A stretch of DNA of 8,209 bases from an archaeon. Lineage in GTDB: Archaea; Nanobdellota; Nanobdellia; Woesearchaeales; WJKL01. This document shows positions 6,336-8,209 of this stretch, in pieces; position 1 is the stretch's first letter, and each line of letters begins with the position of its first letter. Location of the stretch: positions 1 through 8,209 of the forward strand of contig JAGVIO010000031.1 of assembly GCA_020056025.1 (NCBI GenBank). Direction: 5' to 3'. Position numbers and translations under genes: made by a program. Below the pieces are notes generated by a model. The model did no database searches. It was not told the origin of the DNA and saw only the letters and a program-made list of their open reading frames with translations.

Positions 6336-7040
6336 ATGGAAGGATTGTCGATAATAATTCCGACATTGAATGAAGAGAAATATGTTGGAAAATTGCTTGA
6401 TTGCTTAGTTAAACAAACTTATAAGAATTTTGAAGTGATTGTTGTTGATGGGCATTCAGATGACAAGACAAAAAAGGTTGTCAATAATTTTAATAAGAGA
6501 TTGAATTTGAAATTGATTGATTCTAAGAAGAGGAACATCAGTTATCAAAGAAATATCGCAACTAAAAAAGCAGAATATGAGAATCTTTTATTTATTGATG
6601 CAGATGTGATATTTGAAAGAAATTTATTAGCAAAAATGATGGTTGATATTGAAAAAAATAATTTGGCAATTGCCGGCATAAAAACTAACTTAAAGAAGGG
6701 TAATTTGTGGGAAAAAATGTTCTTCTATTCTATCAACTTTGTCTTTAAGAATATCTCTTATCTTAAACCATATAGCCTTGGGGCATTTATTTATTGTAAA
6801 AAAGAGATTCATAAAAAAATAAATGGTTTCCCAGAATTGTTTGCAGAGAATTTTGCATATATTACTAAGGCAAAAAAATTTGGCAAATTTGGATATCTAT
6901 CTAAATATGCGATATATACTTCTCCAAGGAGATTTAAGAAATATGGGACAAGAAATACAATTAAAATTTGGCTAAACTCTTTTTTTTATAATTTGTTTAC
7001 AAATAGACATTTGAGGGTGAATTATCCCTATGATAGATAA
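6336..7040 (+). CDS. Family 2 (GT-A fold) glycosyltransferase
   Basis: 234 residues. The N-terminus LSIIIPTLNEEKYVGKLLDC (4-23) and VIVVDGHSDDKT (34-45) form the nucleotide-sugar-binding half of a GT2 enzyme, and FIDADV (86-91) supplies the DXD-type metal ligand (D88, D90). The acceptor half follows, with SLGAFIYCKKEIHKKINGF (147-165), where the catalytic-base region ELFAEN (167-172) carries E rather than the common ED pair, and the frequent family ending YTSPRRFKKYG (194-204). There is no transmembrane anchor, so it should act on the cytoplasmic face, adding a sugar from a nucleotide or lipid-linked donor to a glycan or lipid acceptor. At this point base composition becomes markedly more AT-rich than upstream. 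A run of eight T at 6980-6987 lies near the 3' end. It overlaps the deacetylase gene by 11 bases. Confidence 0.9.
   Translation: MEGLSIIIPTLNEEKYVGKLLDCLVKQTYKNFEVIVVDGHSDDKTKKVVNNFNKRLNLKLIDSKKRNISYQRNIATKKAEYENLLFIDADVIFERNLLAKMMVDIEKNNLAIAGIKTNLKKGNLWEKMFFYSINFVFKNISYLKPYSLGAFIYCKKEIHKKINGFPELFAENFAYITKAKKFGKFGYLSKYAIYTSPRRFKKYGTRNTIKIWLNSFFYNLFTNRHLRVNYPYDR
7013..7020 (+). promoter_or_regulatory. Ribosome binding site for the deacetylase
   Basis: GAGGGTGA within the glycosyltransferase gene contains GGTGA, complementary to the archaeal 16S tail, nine bases before the ATG at 7030. It supports a start inside the preceding gene. Confidence 0.6.
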
Positions 7041-7659
7041 TACTAAAATTAAATATTTATCTGTTCATGATGCATCTCCAAAGTTCCAGAAGGAATTGGA
7101 GATAATTTTTGATAAATTAAAGAAAATAAAAATAAAAAATAAATCTATTGCAGTAGTTCCCAATTGGGGATTCAAATGGGATATCCGAAAATATCCTAAA
7201 TTTATTAGACTAATGAGAAAAAAACAAAAAGAGGGATGGGAATTGGTGTTACATGGATATTCTCATTCAAATCCAAAACATATTCCATGGTATAATCTCT
7301 TTTTTGGAATAGAGGACGGCTGGGAATTTTATAATTTGAACTATAATGAAACAAAGGAATTAGCCTTGAAAGGATTGAAGATATTCGAAGAAGTTTTTGG
7401 ACATAAGCCAAAAGGGTTTATAGCGCCAAATTGGAGATTGAGTGAGAAAGGATACAAAGCTATTAAGGATTTGGGATTTGAATATACGACATCACTAAGG
7501 CATATAAAATGGTTTAATAAAAAATGGGAAAATATCCCCGTTTTTTTCAAATGCATCTCTGGATATAGTTTACCAAATAAAGTTTTAAATTTGTTTAATA
7601 ATATAACAATTAAACAAACAAAGGTTAGATTAGTAATTCATCCTCACGATAAAATTTAA
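7030..7659 (+). CDS. DUF2334 polysaccharide deacetylase-like protein (NodB fold)
   Basis: 209 residues. The motifs run in DUF2334 order: YLSVHDASP (9-17), with the first His-Asp pair H13/D14; ELVLHGYSHS (71-80), with the metal-binding pair H75 and H79; KGFIAPNWRLS (128-138), an active-site loop; GFEYTTS (149-155); and LVIHPHD (201-207), with the closing His. The family belongs with carbohydrate esterase 4-like deacetylases, which use a metal to remove N-acetyl (or similar) groups from sugars. The protein stops two residues after HPHD, whereas relatives usually continue for another helix, so the C-terminus may be shortened. No signal peptide is visible, so it probably works in the cytoplasm on a glycan or glycolipid precursor, perhaps the product of the glycosyltransferase whose gene it overlaps by 11 bases. 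The substrate is inferred from the neighbourhood only. Confidence 0.85.
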   Translation: MIDNTKIKYLSVHDASPKFQKELEIIFDKLKKIKIKNKSIAVVPNWGFKWDIRKYPKFIRLMRKKQKEGWELVLHGYSHSNPKHIPWYNLFFGIEDGWEFYNLNYNETKELALKGLKIFEEVFGHKPKGFIAPNWRLSEKGYKAIKDLGFEYTTSLRHIKWFNKKWENIPVFFKCISGYSLPNKVLNLFNNITIKQTKVRLVIHPHDKI

Positions 7660-7670
7660 TAGTATAAACA

Positions 7671-8209
7671 ATGAAAATATTATTGATACAACCAAAAGAT
7701 GAGATTATCAGATTAAATGAAGTGCTTGAATCTTACACTGGTATACCCCTAGCTCTTTTAAGAATTGCAACTGAAACACCCAGTTCATATTCTATCAAAA
7801 TTATTGACGAGAATATAGAAGAAATAGATTTCAAATATTTTGATCTAGTGGGAATCTCTATTCATGCCAGCAGATTAGCAGACAGAGCCTATAGGATTGC
7901 AACTAAATTCAGAAAGATTGGTTCGAAAGTAATTTTAGGAGGATTGCATCCTACTTTTTTTACCAAGGAAGCTATTAAATACGCAGATTCCGTAGTTGTA
8001 GGAGAGGTTGAAGAAATCTGGAACAAAATCTTAAAAGATGCCAAAAATAATAAACTAAAAAAGATATATCGCGGCAAGCCTACTAACCTAAAAAAAATAA
8101 AACCCTTAAATCTAAAATTAATAAATTTAGATAACTACGACTTTTGTAATCTAATCCAGACTTCGAGAGGATGTCCTCATGGATGTGAATTTTGCATACC
8201 TTACAAATA
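7671..8209 (+). CDS. B12-binding-domain radical SAM protein (second copy), 3' end beyond the window
   Basis: 179 residues are visible, open to the right edge, so the gene is partial. MKILLIQPKD starts the B12-binding domain. LVGISIHASRLADRAYRIA (59-77), VILGGLHPTFFTKEA (87-101) and VVVGEVEEIW (108-117) are strongly typical of cobalamin-domain radical SAM enzymes, again without DxHxxG. The core begins with SRGCPHGCEFC (165-175), giving the iron-sulfur ligands C168, C172 and C175; sequence ends four residues later. It differs clearly from the first radical SAM protein (GLHPT against GGYHF, CPHGC against CIGGC), so this is not a recent duplication. The start follows the deacetylase stop by 11 bases and has no Shine-Dalgarno match. 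It uses the Leu codon CTA six times in 179 codons, against about three in 859 in the first gene. Confidence 0.88.
   Translation, partial: MKILLIQPKDEIIRLNEVLESYTGIPLALLRIATETPSSYSIKIIDENIEEIDFKYFDLVGISIHASRLADRAYRIATKFRKIGSKVILGGLHPTFFTKEAIKYADSVVVGEVEEIWNKILKDAKNNKLKKIYRGKPTNLKKIKPLNLKLINLDNYDFCNLIQTSRGCPHGCEFCIPYK

Overview
The window looks like archaeal DNA, most likely from a DPANN-type lineage (Woesearchaeota/Pacearchaeota-like). The reasons are archaeal TATA boxes placed about 26-27 bp before predicted transcript starts, Shine-Dalgarno sites matching an archaeal 16S tail (GAGGTG, GGTGA), Lys- and Ile-rich AT-biased genes, and a large Cys-rich exported protein of a style I know from those genomes. 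All three stop codons end genes, so the code is standard. The taxonomic call is inference; no marker gene is present.

Layout. Positions 1-155 are a short intergenic region. It holds a perfect 10-bp hairpin, possibly the first 17 codons of a divergent gene running off the left edge, and the promoter and ribosome binding site of the first full gene. Positions 156-2735 (+) encode an 859-residue exported protein with a class III (pilin-like) N-terminus and 36 cysteines. It abuts, stop codon to stop codon, a convergent membrane protein of the prolipoprotein diacylglyceryl transferase (Lgt) family at 2736-3659 (-). A 109-bp divergent promoter region follows, with a TATA box for each direction.

Positions 3769-8209 (+) are one compact probable operon of five genes: a B12-binding-domain radical SAM enzyme, a thioester-reductase/fatty-acyl-reductase-like SDR, a family 2 glycosyltransferase, a DUF2334 (NodB-like) polysaccharide deacetylase, and a second B12-binding-domain radical SAM enzyme cut by the right edge. 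Gene junctions are -4, 0, -11 and +11 nt.

How the genes may work together (inference). The operon mixes radical chemistry, acyl or sugar reduction, glycosyl transfer and carbohydrate de-N-acetylation, which fits assembly of an unusual surface glycan or glycolipid. The divergent Lgt homologue and the cysteine-rich exported protein also act at the cell surface, so the window can be read as a cell-envelope locus. No substrate can be read from the sequence. Base composition drops sharply at about 6336, and the last gene uses codons unlike the first, so the right part may have a different history. I saw no tRNA, rRNA, CRISPR array, transposase or attachment site.
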